From Agromyces kandeliae (GTDB taxonomy: Bacteria; Actinomycetota; Actinomycetes; Actinomycetales; Microbacteriaceae), in the NCBI RefSeq assembly GCF_009674665.1, contig NZ_WKJD01000006.1, positions 1 to 64,000 of the forward strand: DNA of 64,000 nucleotides, in the 5' to 3' direction. The notes beneath the pieces were generated by a model. It saw nothing but the letters and a program-made list of their open reading frames with translations, searched no databases and was not told the origin of the DNA. The position numbers and the translations under genes are program-made. Below, piece by piece: positions 49,600 through 59,750 of the stretch. Position 1 is the first letter of the stretch. Each line of letters begins with the position of its first letter.

Positions 49600-50669
49600 G
49601 ACGAGACCAGGCCGATCGTCTGCAGCGTCTGCGAGACCTCGTCGATGTTGCCGTCGAGGAAGCTCGAGAACTCGTCGCCGACGAGGAAGGCGTCCGCCCA
49701 CCCCTTCTGCTCGAGCGTGTCGGTCCATGCCCCGGTGCCGTGCAGGTCGGTCACCAGCGTGCGGAGCGCGTCGGACTCGTCGTCCGAGAGCCCACCCGGC
49801 GCGAGCAGCCCCCGCCAGTTCGTCAGCTCGACGTCGTAGCCCTCCTCGGCGAGGGTCGGGGTGTCCGGAAGCAGGTCGACGCGCTCGGGCGACGAGACCG
49901 CCAGCGCGCGGAGCTCGCCGGCCTCGATCTGCTCGACGAACTCGCCGACGCCCGAGATGCCCGCCTGCACGGTGTTGCCGAGCAGCATCGTCACCGCCTC
50001 GCCGCCGCCCGAGTTCGGGATGTAGTTGAGCGTCGATGGGATGTCGGCGGGGTCGACGCCCGCCTCCGTCAGCAGCATCCCGGCGAGGATGTGGTCGGCA
50101 CCGCCCGCCGAGCCGCCCGTGACCGAGATCGCGGCGCCCTGCTCGACGATCGCGTCGACCAGGTCCTCGGTCGTGGTGTACGGCGACGAAGCCGGCACGA
50201 CGAGCACGAGCGCCTCCTCGGTGAGCCGGGCGATCGGCGTCATGTCCTCGATGCGGACCTCCGACGCGTTCGTCTCGACCGCGCCGACCATCACGAGGCC
50301 CGTGATCATGAGCGTCGCGGGATCCGTCTCGTTCGCGAGCGACGCGAGGCCGACGGTGCCGCCCGCACCGCCGATGTTCTGGACGGGCGCGGACGACACG
50401 ATGCCCTCGTCGGTCAGGACCTGCGCGATCGCCCGCGCGGTCTGGTCCCAACCGCCACCGGGATCGGCGGGGGCGATGACGTTGACGCTCCGGATGGCGG
50501 CGGCCTCCGAGCCGCCGCCATCCGAGGACGCGGCCGGCGAGGCGCACGCGGCCAGGCCGAGCGCGGCCGCGAGGCCGAGGCCGACGGCGACGGTGCGCGT
50601 GGTGCGCGAACGGACGGGGGTCCGGGCGGGGCTGGCGGCCGCGGGGGACGGCCGATTCGATGATCGCAA
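49596..50669 (-). CDS. Tripartite tricarboxylate transporter substrate-binding lipoprotein (TctC)
   Basis: This extracellular binding protein of the Bug/TctC family captures the organic acid. The 357-residue precursor has a basic N-terminus, signal helix and lipobox LGLAAC with the acylated Cys42. The mature part shows NVIAPADPGGGWDQTARAIA and NIGGAGGTVGLASLA, the carboxylate-binding loops. I choose a TTG start at 50669 because GGAGG lies only 4 nt upstream and no ATG or GTG is available near the signal peptide. It is first in tctC-B-A and divergent from the sensor kinase. Confidence 0.88.
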   Translation of the reverse strand: MRSSNRPSPAAASPARTPVRSRTTRTVAVGLGLAAALGLAACASPAASSDGGGSEAAAIRSVNVIAPADPGGGWDQTARAIAQVLTDEGIVSSAPVQNIGGAGGTVGLASLANETDPATLMITGLVMVGAVETNASEVRIEDMTPIARLTEEALVLVVPASSPYTTTEDLVDAIVEQGAAISVTGGSAGGADHILAGMLLTEAGVDPADIPSTLNYIPNSGGGEAVTMLLGNTVQAGISGVGEFVEQIEAGELRALAVSSPERVDLLPDTPTLAEEGYDVELTNWRGLLAPGGLSDDESDALRTLVTDLHGTGAWTDTLEQKGWADAFLVGDEFSSFLDGNIDEVSQTLQTIGLVSS

Positions 50670-50774
50670 AGCTCCTCCTTGAGTTCCCGGCTTCCTCGCC
50701 GGGGGGACGATCGGTGGGTTCCGACGGTAGGCCCGCACCGATCCGCCGGGCGGCTTGCGGTCGTAAGGGTGGTA

Positions 50775-50810
50775 TCGGTCGTTGCGGCCGTTTCGGTCGT
50801 ATCGGTCGCG
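50775..50810. repeat. Four nine-base direct repeats between tctC and the sensor kinase
   Basis: Consecutive 9-nt units TCGGTCGTT, GCGGCCGTT, TCGGTCGTA and TCGGTCGCG occupy 50775-50810 of the 197-nt divergent region. A further half-match (ACCGACCGT, inverted) follows. They could be the response-regulator binding array that controls both directions (inference). Confidence 0.55.
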
Positions 50811-50866
50811 ACCGACCGTGCGGCGACGCGTCAGGCATGCGGCAGACTTGTGCGGTGGGCCGGTCG

Positions 50867-52489
50867 ATGACGCTGGGGATGCAGCTGCTGCTGCTCCAGG
50901 TCGCGATCGTGCTCGTCACGGTCGTCGGCACCGGCGTCACGGCGATGCTCATCCAGGAGCACCAGCTCCGCGAGGCGTACCAGGACCGCATGATCGCGGT
51001 CGCGCAGTCCGTCGCCCGCCTCCCGGTCATCCTCGGCGCCTTCGACGACGACGACCCCTCGGCCGCGATCCAGCCCGTCGCCGAGGTCGTGCGGAACGCC
51101 TCCGACGTGACCTACGTCGTGGTGACGGATGCCGCGGGAATCCGCTACTCCCACCCGAACCCCGAGCGGATCGGCGAGCGCGTCTCGACCGACCCGGCGA
51201 TCCCCCTGTCCGGGCAGGTCTACGTCGGCACGCAGACCGGGACGCTCGGCGAGTCCTGGCGCGTGAAGGTGCCGATCTTCGGCGACGAGGGCGAGGTCAT
51301 CGGCCAGGTCTCGGTCGGGATCCTCGAGTCGGAGCTGCGCGCCGATTTCCTCGGCGGCCTCGGCGGCCTGCTCGCCGCGCTGGCGGTCGCCGCGCTGGCC
51401 GGCGTCGTCGGGTCGGCGTGGATCGGACGAGTCATCCGTCGCCGCATCTACGGACTCGAACCCGACGAGATCCGCGCCATGCTCGAGACCCGGCAGGCGA
51501 TGCTGCACGGCATCCGCGAGGGCATCGTCGCCGTGGACGACCGCGACCGCGTGGTGCTGATGAACGACGCGGCGGCGCGGCTGCTCGGCGTGGCGGAGCC
51601 GGAGTCCGTGCTCGGGCGGCCCGTGGCCGACGTGCTCGATGCGGAGCTCGCGCACGTCGTCGCATCCGCCGAGGAGCAGGAAACGCTCGTGCTCTCCGGC
51701 GAGCGCGTCCTGCTGGTGCACGGCGACCGCGTCCGCGTCGACGGCCGCGAGGTGGGCTCGATCGCGATCCTCCGCGACCGCACCGAGCTCGAGGCGGTGC
51801 TCCGCGAGCTGCAGGGCGCGCAGGGGCTCGCCGAAGGGCTGCGCGCGCAGTCTCACGAGTTCTCCAACACGCTCCACGTCGTGAGCGGCCTGCTCGAGCT
51901 TGGCGACGTCGACGCCGCGATCGCCTACATCCAGCGCGTCGGCGGCGGCGGCGCCCTCTCGTCGCTCGCCGACCGGGGCGGCATCGGCGATGTCGAGACC
52001 GCGGCCCTCGTGCTGGCGAAGCGGTCGCGGGCGCACGAGCTCGCGATCGAACTGGAGCTCGCGCCCGACTCGCACCTGTCGCCGATAGAGGACGCCGGGT
52101 TCCGCACCGACCTGGTGACGGTGGTGGGCAACCTGCTCGACAACGCCATTGAGGCGTGCGTACTCGGCGGGCGCGTCCGCATCGGCATCCGGGACGATCG
52201 GGAGCCGGGCGTCGTGGTCGTCCGCGTCGACGACGACGGCCCCGGCGTGCCGGAGGATCGCCGTGCCGAGATCTTCGAGCCGGACGTGACGGGCAAGGGG
52301 CCCACGGACGGCAAGGCGCGGCGCGGCATCGGCCTCACCATCGTGCGCCGCGTCGCGGCACGCCTCGGCGGCGACGCCACCGTGGATCGCGCCCCGTCGG
52401 GCGGCGCCCGGTTCACGGTGCACCTGCCCGCGCCGGAGTCGGCCGTCGAGGCCACCGGGACGGCCGCGCGCACCGTGGAGCCCGCGTGA
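50867..52489 (+). CDS. CitA/DcuS-type sensor histidine kinase
   Basis: A membrane sensor for an organic acid, judged by family and by the divergent tct genes. The 540-residue chain has a first membrane helix (5-29), an extracytoplasmic PAS/Cache-like sensor (about 30-160, with VTYVVVTDAAGIRYSHP), a second helix (163-188), a cytosolic PAS (about 205-310) and a kinase core with phospho-acceptor His330 in QSHEFSNTLHVVSGLLELG, N-box DNAIEA (425-430) and DDDGPGVP. An in-frame GTG at 50855, 6 nt behind CAGACT, would add four residues and be leaderless; an ATG at 50837 is also possible. The response regulator overlaps by 4 nt. Confidence 0.9.
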   Translation: MTLGMQLLLLQVAIVLVTVVGTGVTAMLIQEHQLREAYQDRMIAVAQSVARLPVILGAFDDDDPSAAIQPVAEVVRNASDVTYVVVTDAAGIRYSHPNPERIGERVSTDPAIPLSGQVYVGTQTGTLGESWRVKVPIFGDEGEVIGQVSVGILESELRADFLGGLGGLLAALAVAALAGVVGSAWIGRVIRRRIYGLEPDEIRAMLETRQAMLHGIREGIVAVDDRDRVVLMNDAAARLLGVAEPESVLGRPVADVLDAELAHVVASAEEQETLVLSGERVLLVHGDRVRVDGREVGSIAILRDRTELEAVLRELQGAQGLAEGLRAQSHEFSNTLHVVSGLLELGDVDAAIAYIQRVGGGGALSSLADRGGIGDVETAALVLAKRSRAHELAIELELAPDSHLSPIEDAGFRTDLVTVVGNLLDNAIEACVLGGRVRIGIRDDREPGVVVVRVDDDGPGVPEDRRAEIFEPDVTGKGPTDGKARRGIGLTIVRRVAARLGGDATVDRAPSGGARFTVHLPAPESAVEATGTAARTVEPA

Positions 52490-53166
52490 ACCCGGTCAGC
52501 GTGCTCATCGTCGATGACGACCCCGCCGTTGCGCGCATCAACCGTGCATTCGTCGACGCCGTGCCCGGGTTCGCCGTCGTGGCCGAGGCGCACACCGGCG
52601 CCGAGGCCCTGCGCGCCGTCGCGCGGCACCGTCCCGACCTCGTCCTGCTCGACGTGTACCTGCCGGACCTCGGCGGGCTCGACGTGTTGCGGCGGATCCG
52701 CGCGGCGGGCGACGAGGTCGAGGTCGTCGCCGTGACCGCGGCGCGCGACCTCGAGACGGTCCGACGCGCCCGGCTCCTCGGCGTGCGTCATTACCTCGTG
52801 AAGCCGTTCTCGCGCACGAGCCTCGTGAAGCGGCTCGACGAGGTGCGTCGCGGGCTCATCGCCGATCGGGCGGGACACGCCGGCGAGCTCGACCAGGGCG
52901 CCGTCGACCGGATCCTCGGCTCGGTGCTCGACGCGGATGTGCTGCCCAAGGGGCTGTCGGCGATCACGCTCGAGCGCGTCGAGGCCGACCTGTCCTCGCG
53001 CGAGGACGACGCGTCGGCGGCCGAGATCGCGGAGGCGCTCGGCATGGCGCGGGTGAGCGCGCGCCGCTACCTCGAGCACCTCGTGGCCGTCGGGGCCGCC
53101 CAGGTCGCGCCGCGGTACGGGAGCGCGGGGCGCCCGGAGCACCGATACCGGATGGCGCGTCGCTGA
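52486..53166 (+). CDS. CitB/DcuR-type response regulator
   Basis: The partner of the preceding kinase. The 226-residue chain has a receiver domain with acidic pocket VDDDP, phospho-acceptor Asp56 (LLDVYLPD), switch Thr in AVTAARD and Lys in YLVKPF, a helical linker, and a C-terminal HTH (ASAAEIAEALGMARVSARRYLEHL). It probably regulates the tct genes from the shared intergenic region. The GTG start at 52486 overlaps the kinase stop (GTGA). Confidence 0.9.
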   Translation: MNPVSVLIVDDDPAVARINRAFVDAVPGFAVVAEAHTGAEALRAVARHRPDLVLLDVYLPDLGGLDVLRRIRAAGDEVEVVAVTAARDLETVRRARLLGVRHYLVKPFSRTSLVKRLDEVRRGLIADRAGHAGELDQGAVDRILGSVLDADVLPKGLSAITLERVEADLSSREDDASAAEIAEALGMARVSARRYLEHLVAVGAAQVAPRYGSAGRPEHRYRMARR

Positions 53167-53180
53167 GGTCGTGACGCGCC
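53154..53180. terminator. Hairpin over the response-regulator stop codon
   Basis: GGCGCGTC (53154-53161) pairs with GACGCGCC (53173-53180) around an 11-nt loop holding the stop codon (53164-53166), between convergent genes. Confidence 0.45.
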
Positions 53181-53190
53181 CCGGTCACCG

Positions 53191-53730
53191 TCAGCCGGAG
53201 TCGCCGGCGTCGAGCCCGTCGGTCGCGTCGAGCGCGTCACCCGAGTCGAGCGCGTCGAGCTCGACGGCCGCCTCGGCGAGGGCGCGCTCGACCGCGGCAA
53301 GGCGCACCGTCGGCCGGTCCCCCTGCACGCGGAGCTCGACCGAGCGGATGCCGCGCGGAGACGCCACGCCGATGTACGCCAGCCCCGGCGGCTTCCCGCC
53401 CTGCGGGTCCGGGCCCGCGACGCCCGTCGTGGCGAGTCCGAGGTCGGCGGGTCGTCCGTCGACCGCGCAGACGGCGCGGATCCGATCCGCGAGCTCCTCG
53501 GCGACCTCGGGGTCGACCGGCCCGCGCTCCTCGAGCAGGTGCGCGTCGACGCCGACGAGCGCGCGCTTGAGCTCGGTCGCGTAGGCCACGACGCCGCCGA
53601 CGAACACGTCCGACGCGCCGGGCACGTCGACGATCGCGGCGGACAGCAGGCCGCCCGTGAGCGACTCGGCGCAGGCCACCGTGCGCCCCGTGGCCCGGAG
53701 TCGTGCGACGAGTTCCGCCGGTTCGCTCAC
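53191..53730 (-). CDS. CinA C-terminal family protein (nicotinamide-nucleotide amidohydrolase type)
   Basis: A 179-residue stand-alone CinA C-terminal domain (PncC type), which deamidates nicotinamide mononucleotide in characterised members. Motifs: VACAESLTGGLLSAAIVDVPGAS, VVAYATELKRALVGV and GLATTGVAGPDPQGGKPPGLAYIGV. An acidic tail of about 22 residues with repeated Asp-Ala-Leu-Asp and Asp-Gly units ends it. The GTG at 53730 overlaps the pgsA stop. The N-terminal CinA domain is absent, as is common in actinobacteria. Confidence 0.9.
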   Translation of the reverse strand: MSEPAELVARLRATGRTVACAESLTGGLLSAAIVDVPGASDVFVGGVVAYATELKRALVGVDAHLLEERGPVDPEVAEELADRIRAVCAVDGRPADLGLATTGVAGPDPQGGKPPGLAYIGVASPRGIRSVELRVQGDRPTVRLAAVERALAEAAVELDALDSGDALDATDGLDAGDSG

Positions 53731-54329
53731 CGCGACTCGGCCCGGTGCTCGCGGCCGAGCCTGATGGCGTCGCGCACGTAGAGCAGGCCGGACCAGACGG
53801 TGAGCACGAGCGCCACGGCCATCGCCGCCCAGTTCACCCAGATGATCCAGTCGCCCACGAGCGTCCAGAGCGGGGTGAGGAAGAGCGAGATCGCGATCGC
53901 CTGCGCGAAGGTCTTCGCCTTGCCGCCCGAGGAGGCCGGCACCACCGTGCCACGACCCAGCTCGACGAACCGCCATACGGTGATGCCGACCTCGCGGACG
54001 ACGATGAGGATCGTGACCCACCACCACAGCTCGCCGAGTATCGACAGGCAGACGAGCGCGCCGCTCGTGAGCAGCTTGTCGGCGATGGGATCGAGGAGCT
54101 TGCCGAGGTCGGTCACGAGACCGCGCGAGCGCGCAAGGTGGCCGTCGACCCAGTCCGTCGAGATCGCGACGATGAAGATGACCGCGGCCCACCACCGCAT
54201 GGGGCCGTCGGCTCCGCCATCGGCGAGGAGGAGCCAGAAGAAGATCGGCGCCATGACGATCCGGAGGATCGTGATCGCGTTCGGGAGGTTCCAGTTCGAG
54301 ATGCGATCACGGCCATCGGGAGCGGTCAT
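53727..54329 (-). CDS. pgsA: CDP-diacylglycerol--glycerol-3-phosphate 3-phosphatidyltransferase
   Basis: A membrane enzyme that makes phosphatidylglycerol phosphate. The 200-residue chain has the complete CDP-alcohol phosphotransferase motif, TDWVDGHLARSRGLVTDLGK followed by LLDPIADK, and about five membrane helices. A short hydrophilic N-terminus precedes NLPNAITILRI. TAGGCT (54336-54341) lies 6 nt before the ATG at 54329: leaderless. It sits between ftsK and cinA, the normal order in this phylum. Confidence 0.94.
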   Translation of the reverse strand: MTAPDGRDRISNWNLPNAITILRIVMAPIFFWLLLADGGADGPMRWWAAVIFIVAISTDWVDGHLARSRGLVTDLGKLLDPIADKLLTSGALVCLSILGELWWWVTILIVVREVGITVWRFVELGRGTVVPASSGGKAKTFAQAIAISLFLTPLWTLVGDWIIWVNWAAMAVALVLTVWSGLLYVRDAIRLGREHRAESR

Positions 54330-54406
54330 GCACCCAGCCTAGCCTCGGCGCCCCGGCCGCCCGGATGCCGATGGTCCCGCTCGTGACGGCCCTCGCAGGA
54401 CCCGAC

Positions 54407-57298
54407 TCAGTCGCGGCCCGTGAGGCCCCAGGCGTCCTCGTCGTCGTCGGCCTCGACCTCCTCGAGTCCCTCGGGGATGCGCCCGACCGGGTCGTCGTAG
54501 CGGTCGTCGACCGGTGCGGCCGGCGCCGGCGCGGCAGCGGGCGGGGCGGCCGGCGTCGCCGGTGCGGACGCCGCGGGCGCGGCAGGTGCGGCCGGCTCCT
54601 CGCCGCGCAGCTTGGCGAGGACGCCCGGCAGCTGCTCGGGTGTCACGAGCACGTCGCGCGCCTTCGAGCCCTCGGAGGGACCGACGATCTCGCGCGACTC
54701 GAGGAGGTCCATGAGGCGGCCGGCCTTGGCGAAGCCCACGCGGAGCTTGCGCTGCAGCATCGAGGTGGACCCGAACTGGGTGGAGACCACGAGCTCGGCG
54801 GCCGCGAGCAGCAGCTCGAGGTCGTCGCCGATGTCGGAGTCGATCTCCTTCCTCTCGACCGCGGCCTCGACGTCCTTCCGGTACTCGGGGCGCGCCTGGC
54901 GCGTGACGTGCTTCACGACGCGGTCGATCTCGGTCTCGGTGACCCACGCGCCCTGCACGCGGATCGGCTTCGACGCGCCCATGGGCAGGAACAGCGCGTC
55001 GCCCTGGCCGATGAGCTTGTCGGCGCCGGGCTGGTCGAGGATGACTCGGGAGTCGGTGACGCTCGTGACCGCGAACGCGAGACGCGACGGCACGTTGGCC
55101 TTGATGAGGCCCGTGACGACGTCGACCGACGGCCGCTGGGTGGCGAGCACGAGGTGGATGCCGGACGCGCGGGCCAGCTGCGTGATGCGCACGATCGAGT
55201 CCTCGACGTCGCGCGGGGCGACCATCATCAGGTCGGCGAGCTCGTCGACCACGACGAGCAGGTACGGGTAGGGCTTGAGCTTGCGCTCGCTGCCGGCCGG
55301 CAGCTTGATCTCGTCGGCCACCACGGCCGCGTTGAAGTCGTCGATGTGGCGGAACCCGAACGACGCGAGGTCGTCGTACCGCATGTCCATCTCCTTCACG
55401 ACCCACTGCAGCGCCTCGGCCGCCTTCTTCGGGTTCGTGATGATCGGCGTGATGAGGTGGGGCACGCCCGCATACGGCGCCAGCTCGACGCGCTTGGGGT
55501 CGATCAGCACCATCCGCACCTCGGACGGCTTCGCCCGCATCAGCAGGCTCGTGATCATCGAGTTCACGAAGCTCGACTTGCCCGAACCGGTGGAGCCGGC
55601 CACGAGCAGGTGCGGCATCTTGGCGAGGTTCGCGACGACGTAGCCGCCGCCGACGTCCTTGCCGACGCCGATCGTCATCGGGTGCTTGGCGTTCACCGCG
55701 GCGCCGGAGCGCAGCACGTCGCCGAGCGTGACCGTCTCGCGGTCGGCGTTCGGGATCTCGACGCCGATCGCCGACTTGCCGGGGATCGGCGAGAGGATGC
55801 GGACCTCGTTGGAGGCGACCGCGTACGAGAGGTTCTTCGACAGCGCGGTCACGCGCTCGACCTTGACGCCCGGCCCGAGCTCGATCTCGTACTGCGTCAC
55901 CGTCGGGCCGCGGGAGAAACCCGTGACCTTCGCGTCGACGCCGAACTGCTCGAGCACGCCGGTGATCTGCCGCACGACCTCGTCGTTCACCGCGGAACGC
56001 GTCTTCGCGGGCGCGCCCGCCGCGAGCGTCGAGGACGCCGGCAGGTGGTACGGCCGGTCGGGCAGGTCGTGGTGCTCGTCGGCGGATGCCGCGGGGTCGG
56101 CGGTCGCGGCGGCATCGCCGACCGCTGCGCCCGCGACCGGCCCGGCCGCGGCAGCCGCGGGCGCGAGGACCTCGGTCGCTCCGGCATCGTCGCCCCGGAG
56201 GCCCGTTCCGTCGCCGGCCACCTCGCCGGTGAAGCGCTGCAGCGCGGACTCGGCCCGTTCGAGGTCGTCGATGACGCCCGCGCCGTACGGGTCGGCGGGT
56301 CGGACCCCCTCGAGCGGCGTGTCGAAGCTGCCTGCGGCGGAGCCCTCGCCGAACACCTCCGTGATGCCGTCGGCGCCCGCGTCGGCGAACTCGGGGTCCT
56401 CCTCGCGGTTCGACGCGTTGCGGCGCCACCAGGGCAGCAGCCCGCCCGAGGGCGCCTCGTCGTCGATGCCGTCGAGCTCGACCTGCTCGGAGCGGCCCGC
56501 CTTGGACCGGCGCTTCGGCTTCGCCTCCGCCGCGGCCTTCTCCGCCGAACCCTCGTCGTCGCCCTCGATCGCGCCGAAGAGCCACGCGTACAGCTCACGG
56601 AAGCGCTGCGGGATCCGGTTCGGCGGCGTCTTCGTGAGGATCAGGAGCGAGAGCACCACCAGGACCGCGAGCACGATTCCGGCGCCGACGTCGGTGATGA
56701 GGAGGATCATCGGCTCGGCGAGCATCCAGCCGAGGATGCCGCCCGCACCGGCCAGCACGGGCATCCCCTCGCTCGGCGACGGCTGGCCGCCGAACAGGTG
56801 GCAGAGCCCGGAGACGGTGATGAGCAGCATCCCGAGGCCGATGCCGATGCGCGTGTTGTCGTGCACCGAGCTCGGGTGCCGGAACAGCCACACGGCGAAC
56901 ATGAGCATCACGACGGGGAGCGCGAACGCCACGCGTCCGAAGAGCCCGCCGAACGTGTACGCGTCGAGCGTCTGGGCCACGGGGTCGTTGATGAAGAACC
57001 ACTCGACGATGGCGCCCGACACCGCGAGCAGCACCAGGAAGAAGGGAAGGCCGTCGCGGCGCTCCTCCTTCGCGAGCGTCTCGGGGCCGAGCGCCCGCGC
57101 GGCGCCGCCGGTCAGGTGGGCGAGCCCCATCCAGGCGCGGACGACGATCCCCGGTCGATCGGACTTCGGGGGTGCGCTGCGCGCCGCGCGCGTCGACGTG
57201 CGCTGCGCCGGCAGCTTCTTCGTGGGCGCGTTGCGCGTCGACGAGCCGCGCCCGGACGCGCCCGAGGCGCGACCGTTCGACCTGGTGCTCGTAGCCAT
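54407..57298 (-). CDS. ftsK: DNA translocase FtsK
   Basis: FtsK pumps chromosome DNA at the division septum. The 963-residue chain has a basic disordered N-terminus (to about 75), four membrane helices (about 85-255), a long Ala/Asp/Glu/Pro-rich linker, the alpha and beta motor domains with Walker [11 protein letters not shown] and Walker [12 protein letters not shown], and a C-terminal gamma winged helix ([35 protein letters not shown]). An Ala/Pro tract and an acidic tail follow gamma. TAACGT lies 7 nt before the ATG at 57298, which suggests a leaderless message. Confidence 0.96.
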   Translation of the reverse strand: MATSTRSNGRASGASGRGSSTRNAPTKKLPAQRTSTRAARSAPPKSDRPGIVVRAWMGLAHLTGGAARALGPETLAKEERRDGLPFFLVLLAVSGAIVEWFFINDPVAQTLDAYTFGGLFGRVAFALPVVMLMFAVWLFRHPSSVHDNTRIGIGLGMLLITVSGLCHLFGGQPSPSEGMPVLAGAGGILGWMLAEPMILLITDVGAGIVLAVLVVLSLLILTKTPPNRIPQRFRELYAWLFGAIEGDDEGSAEKAAAEAKPKRRSKAGRSEQVELDGIDDEAPSGGLLPWWRRNASNREEDPEFADAGADGITEVFGEGSAAGSFDTPLEGVRPADPYGAGVIDDLERAESALQRFTGEVAGDGTGLRGDDAGATEVLAPAAAAAGPVAGAAVGDAAATADPAASADEHHDLPDRPYHLPASSTLAAGAPAKTRSAVNDEVVRQITGVLEQFGVDAKVTGFSRGPTVTQYEIELGPGVKVERVTALSKNLSYAVASNEVRILSPIPGKSAIGVEIPNADRETVTLGDVLRSGAAVNAKHPMTIGVGKDVGGGYVVANLAKMPHLLVAGSTGSGKSSFVNSMITSLLMRAKPSEVRMVLIDPKRVELAPYAGVPHLITPIITNPKKAAEALQWVVKEMDMRYDDLASFGFRHIDDFNAAVVADEIKLPAGSERKLKPYPYLLVVVDELADLMMVAPRDVEDSIVRITQLARASGIHLVLATQRPSVDVVTGLIKANVPSRLAFAVTSVTDSRVILDQPGADKLIGQGDALFLPMGASKPIRVQGAWVTETEIDRVVKHVTRQARPEYRKDVEAAVERKEIDSDIGDDLELLLAAAELVVSTQFGSTSMLQRKLRVGFAKAGRLMDLLESREIVGPSEGSKARDVLVTPEQLPGVLAKLRGEEPAAPAAPAASAPATPAAPPAAAPAPAAPVDDRYDDPVGRIPEGLEEVEADDDEDAWGLTGRD

Positions 57299-57384
57299 GC
57301 GTTCCACGTTACGGCCCGCCGACGACGCAGGCGCGCAGGCCGGACGAGTGTCGGGCAGTCGACGCCGCTCCGCGTGCCCCTGCG

Positions 57385-57876
57385 TCAGCGCAGCCGGCGG
57401 ACCATGGTGTCGCGGCCGTTCGCCGAGGCGATCACCGCGAATCCCTCCGAGCGGTAGAGCTCGTGCGCGAAGTTGCCGTGCTCGACCGACAGCGCGAGCC
57501 TGGCGTAGCCGCCGGATCGCGCATCCTCGGTGAGCGCGCGGAGCAGTGCCCGGCCGACGCCCTGGGCGCGCCACAGCGGGCGCACGCCGATGATGAGCTC
57601 GGGCACGCCGGTCGCCACGAAGCCCTGCGACGGACGGTCCGCACCGAAGAGCCGGTACCACGCCGCTCCGACCGGGCGCCCTTCGGGATCGACGGCGACG
57701 ACGCCGCGATCCGCGGGTCGCTGCCATCCGGCGACATAGGCCGCGTGGCTCGCATCGCCGAGCACGACGTGCCGAGGTCGCGTCGCCCCGGCGCGCCAGT
57801 TCGCAGCCTCGACGAGCATGTCGGCGAGGAAGCCGCCGTCCGCGGAATCCGCTGGCCGGATGGAGAAGCCCACCAT
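57385..57876 (-). CDS. GNAT-family N-acetyltransferase
   Basis: A 163-residue single GNAT domain: N-terminal [17 protein letters not shown], the acetyl-CoA loop in [21 protein letters not shown] (motif A, R-x-x-G-x-G/A type), and [20 protein letters not shown] (motif B). The substrate is unknown. TACGCT (57883-57888) lies 6 nt before the ATG at 57876: leaderless. It lies between rnj and ftsK on the same strand. Confidence 0.85.
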   Translation of the reverse strand: MVGFSIRPADSADGGFLADMLVEAANWRAGATRPRHVVLGDASHAAYVAGWQRPADRGVVAVDPEGRPVGAAWYRLFGADRPSQGFVATGVPELIIGVRPLWRAQGVGRALLRALTEDARSGGYARLALSVEHGNFAHELYRSEGFAVIASANGRDTMVRRLR

Positions 57877-57944
57877 GCACGGAGCGTACGCGGGCGCTGT
57901 TTCGGGGGTGTTTCGCGAACCGGGGGCCGCGGCACCCCTTCGAC

Positions 57945-59621
57945 CTATGCCTCGATCACGAGCGGCACCAGCATCGGGCGGCGGCGCAGGCGCCGGTTCA
58001 CCCAGCCGCCCACGGTGCGGCGGACCGTCTGCTGCAGCGCGTGCGGGTCGCGCACCCCGTGGTGTGCGGCGTCCGCGAGCGCGGCGACGATCTTCGGCTT
58101 GACGTCCTCGAACACGGCGTCGTCCTCGGCGAAGCCGCGCGCGTGGATCTCGGGGCCGACGATCACACGGCCGGTCGAGGCATCCACCACGACGATCACC
58201 GAGATGAACCCCTCCTCGCCGAGGATCCGGCGGTCCTTCAGGTCGGCGTCCGTGATCTCGCCGACCGTCGAGCCGTCGACGTAGACGAAGCCCAGGTCGA
58301 GCTGGCCGGCGAGGCTGACCTCGCCGTCTCGCAGGTCGAGCACGGTGCCGTTCTCGGCGAGGAACGTGCGTTCCGCGGGGATGCCCGTGTCCTGGGCGAG
58401 GCGCGCGTTCGCGACCAGGTGCCGGTACTCGCCGTGCACCGGAAGCACGTTGCGCGGCTGCAGGATGTTGTAGCAGTAGAGCAGTTCACCCGCCGCAGCG
58501 TGACCGGAGACGTGCACCTTCGCGTTGCCCTTGTGCACGACGTTCGCACCGAGCTTCGTGAGCCCGTCGATCACGCGGTACACCGCGTTCTCGTTGCCGG
58601 GGATCAGGCTCGACGCGAGGATGACGGTGTCGCCCTCGCCGATCTCGATCTGGTGGTCGCGGTTCGCCATGCGGCTGAGCACGGCCATGGGCTCGCCCTG
58701 CGAGCCGGTCGACATGTAGACGATCCGGTCGTCGGGGATGTCGCCGGCCTTCTTGAAGTCGACCAGCACGCCCTCGGGGACGTCGAGGTACCCGAGGTCG
58801 GCCGCGATGGTCATGTTCCGCACCATGGAGCGGCCGAGGAGCGCCACGCGGCGGCCGTTCTGGTGCGCCGCGTGCAGCACCTGCTGCACCCGGTGGACGT
58901 GGCTCGAGAAGCTCGCGACGATGACGCGCCGCGGGGAGCGTGCGATGACCTCGTCGAGCACCGGCCCGATCGAGCGCTCGAGCGGCGTGAAGCCGGGCAC
59001 GTCGGCGTTCGTCGAGTCGACGAGGAAGAGGTCCACGCCCGCCTTGCCGAGCCGCGCGAACTCGCGGAGGTCGGTCAGCCGGCCGTCGAGCGGCAGCTGG
59101 TCCATCTTGAAGTCGCCCGTCGCGAGGACGGTCCCGGCGTCGGTGCGGATCGCGACCGCGAGCGCGTCGGGGATCGAGTGGTTCACCGCGACGAACTCGA
59201 GCTCGAACGGGCCGAGCCGCTCGGTCTGCCCCTCCTTCACCGTGAGGCTGTACGGCGCGATGCGGTGCTCCTTGAGCTTCGCCTCGACGAGCGCGAGCGT
59301 GAGTTGCGAGCCCACGAGCGGGATGTCGGCGCGCAGCTTCAGAAGGTAGGGCACGGCGCCGATGTGGTCCTCGTGGCCGTGCGTGAGCACGACGGCGACC
59401 ACGTCGTCGAGGCGCTCCCGGAGGAAGCCGAAGTCGGGCAGGATCAGGTCGACGCCGGGCTGGTGCTCCTCGGGGAACAGCACGCCGCAGTCGACGATCA
59501 GCAGCTTCCCGTCGATCTCGAAGCACGTCATGTTGCGGCCGACCTCGCCGAGGCCGCCGATGGGGATGACCCGGAGCGTGCCCGGTTCGAGCGGCTCGGG
59601 GTCGATGATCTCGTCGGGCAT
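57945..59621 (-). CDS. rnj: Ribonuclease J
   Basis: A metallo-beta-lactamase/beta-CASP ribonuclease with 5'-to-3' exo- and endonuclease activity in mRNA decay and rRNA maturation. The 558-residue chain has [14 protein letters not shown], the zinc motif HGHEDH (81-86), the GDFKMD aspartate, the beta-CASP region with [10 protein letters not shown] and PVHGEYRHL, and a C-terminal domain. GAGGAGG lies 4-5 nt before the ATG at 59621, so unlike its neighbours it has a leader. It follows dapA by 129 nt, a conserved pair. Confidence 0.95.
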   Translation of the reverse strand: MPDEIIDPEPLEPGTLRVIPIGGLGEVGRNMTCFEIDGKLLIVDCGVLFPEEHQPGVDLILPDFGFLRERLDDVVAVVLTHGHEDHIGAVPYLLKLRADIPLVGSQLTLALVEAKLKEHRIAPYSLTVKEGQTERLGPFELEFVAVNHSIPDALAVAIRTDAGTVLATGDFKMDQLPLDGRLTDLREFARLGKAGVDLFLVDSTNADVPGFTPLERSIGPVLDEVIARSPRRVIVASFSSHVHRVQQVLHAAHQNGRRVALLGRSMVRNMTIAADLGYLDVPEGVLVDFKKAGDIPDDRIVYMSTGSQGEPMAVLSRMANRDHQIEIGEGDTVILASSLIPGNENAVYRVIDGLTKLGANVVHKGNAKVHVSGHAAAGELLYCYNILQPRNVLPVHGEYRHLVANARLAQDTGIPAERTFLAENGTVLDLRDGEVSLAGQLDLGFVYVDGSTVGEITDADLKDRRILGEEGFISVIVVVDASTGRVIVGPEIHARGFAEDDAVFEDVKPKIVAALADAAHHGVRDPHALQQTVRRTVGGWVNRRLRRRPMLVPLVIEA

Positions 59622-59697
59622 GTGCCCTCCTCACGTTGCGGTGTTCAGTTCGGTGCGACCCACTCGGTCGCGGATGTCTCGGTCGGGTTCCCCTGGT

Positions 59698-59743
59698 CGG
59701 ATGCCTCGTGGCGCGTGCGTGCGGCGGCGCGACTCGGCATCCG
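59698..59743 (-). terminator. Weak candidate terminator behind dapA
   Basis: CGGATGCC (59698-59705) and GGCATCCG (59736-59743) can pair across a 30-nt loop just beyond the dapA stop. Because GGATGCC is strongly over-represented in this window, the pairing may be accidental. Confidence 0.25.
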
Positions 59744-59750
59744 TCGCCCG

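Noticed and set aside
59698..59743. Strong terminator behind dapA
   Set aside because: The arms are just two copies of the over-represented word GGATGCC with a long loop, so it is kept only as a low-confidence feature.
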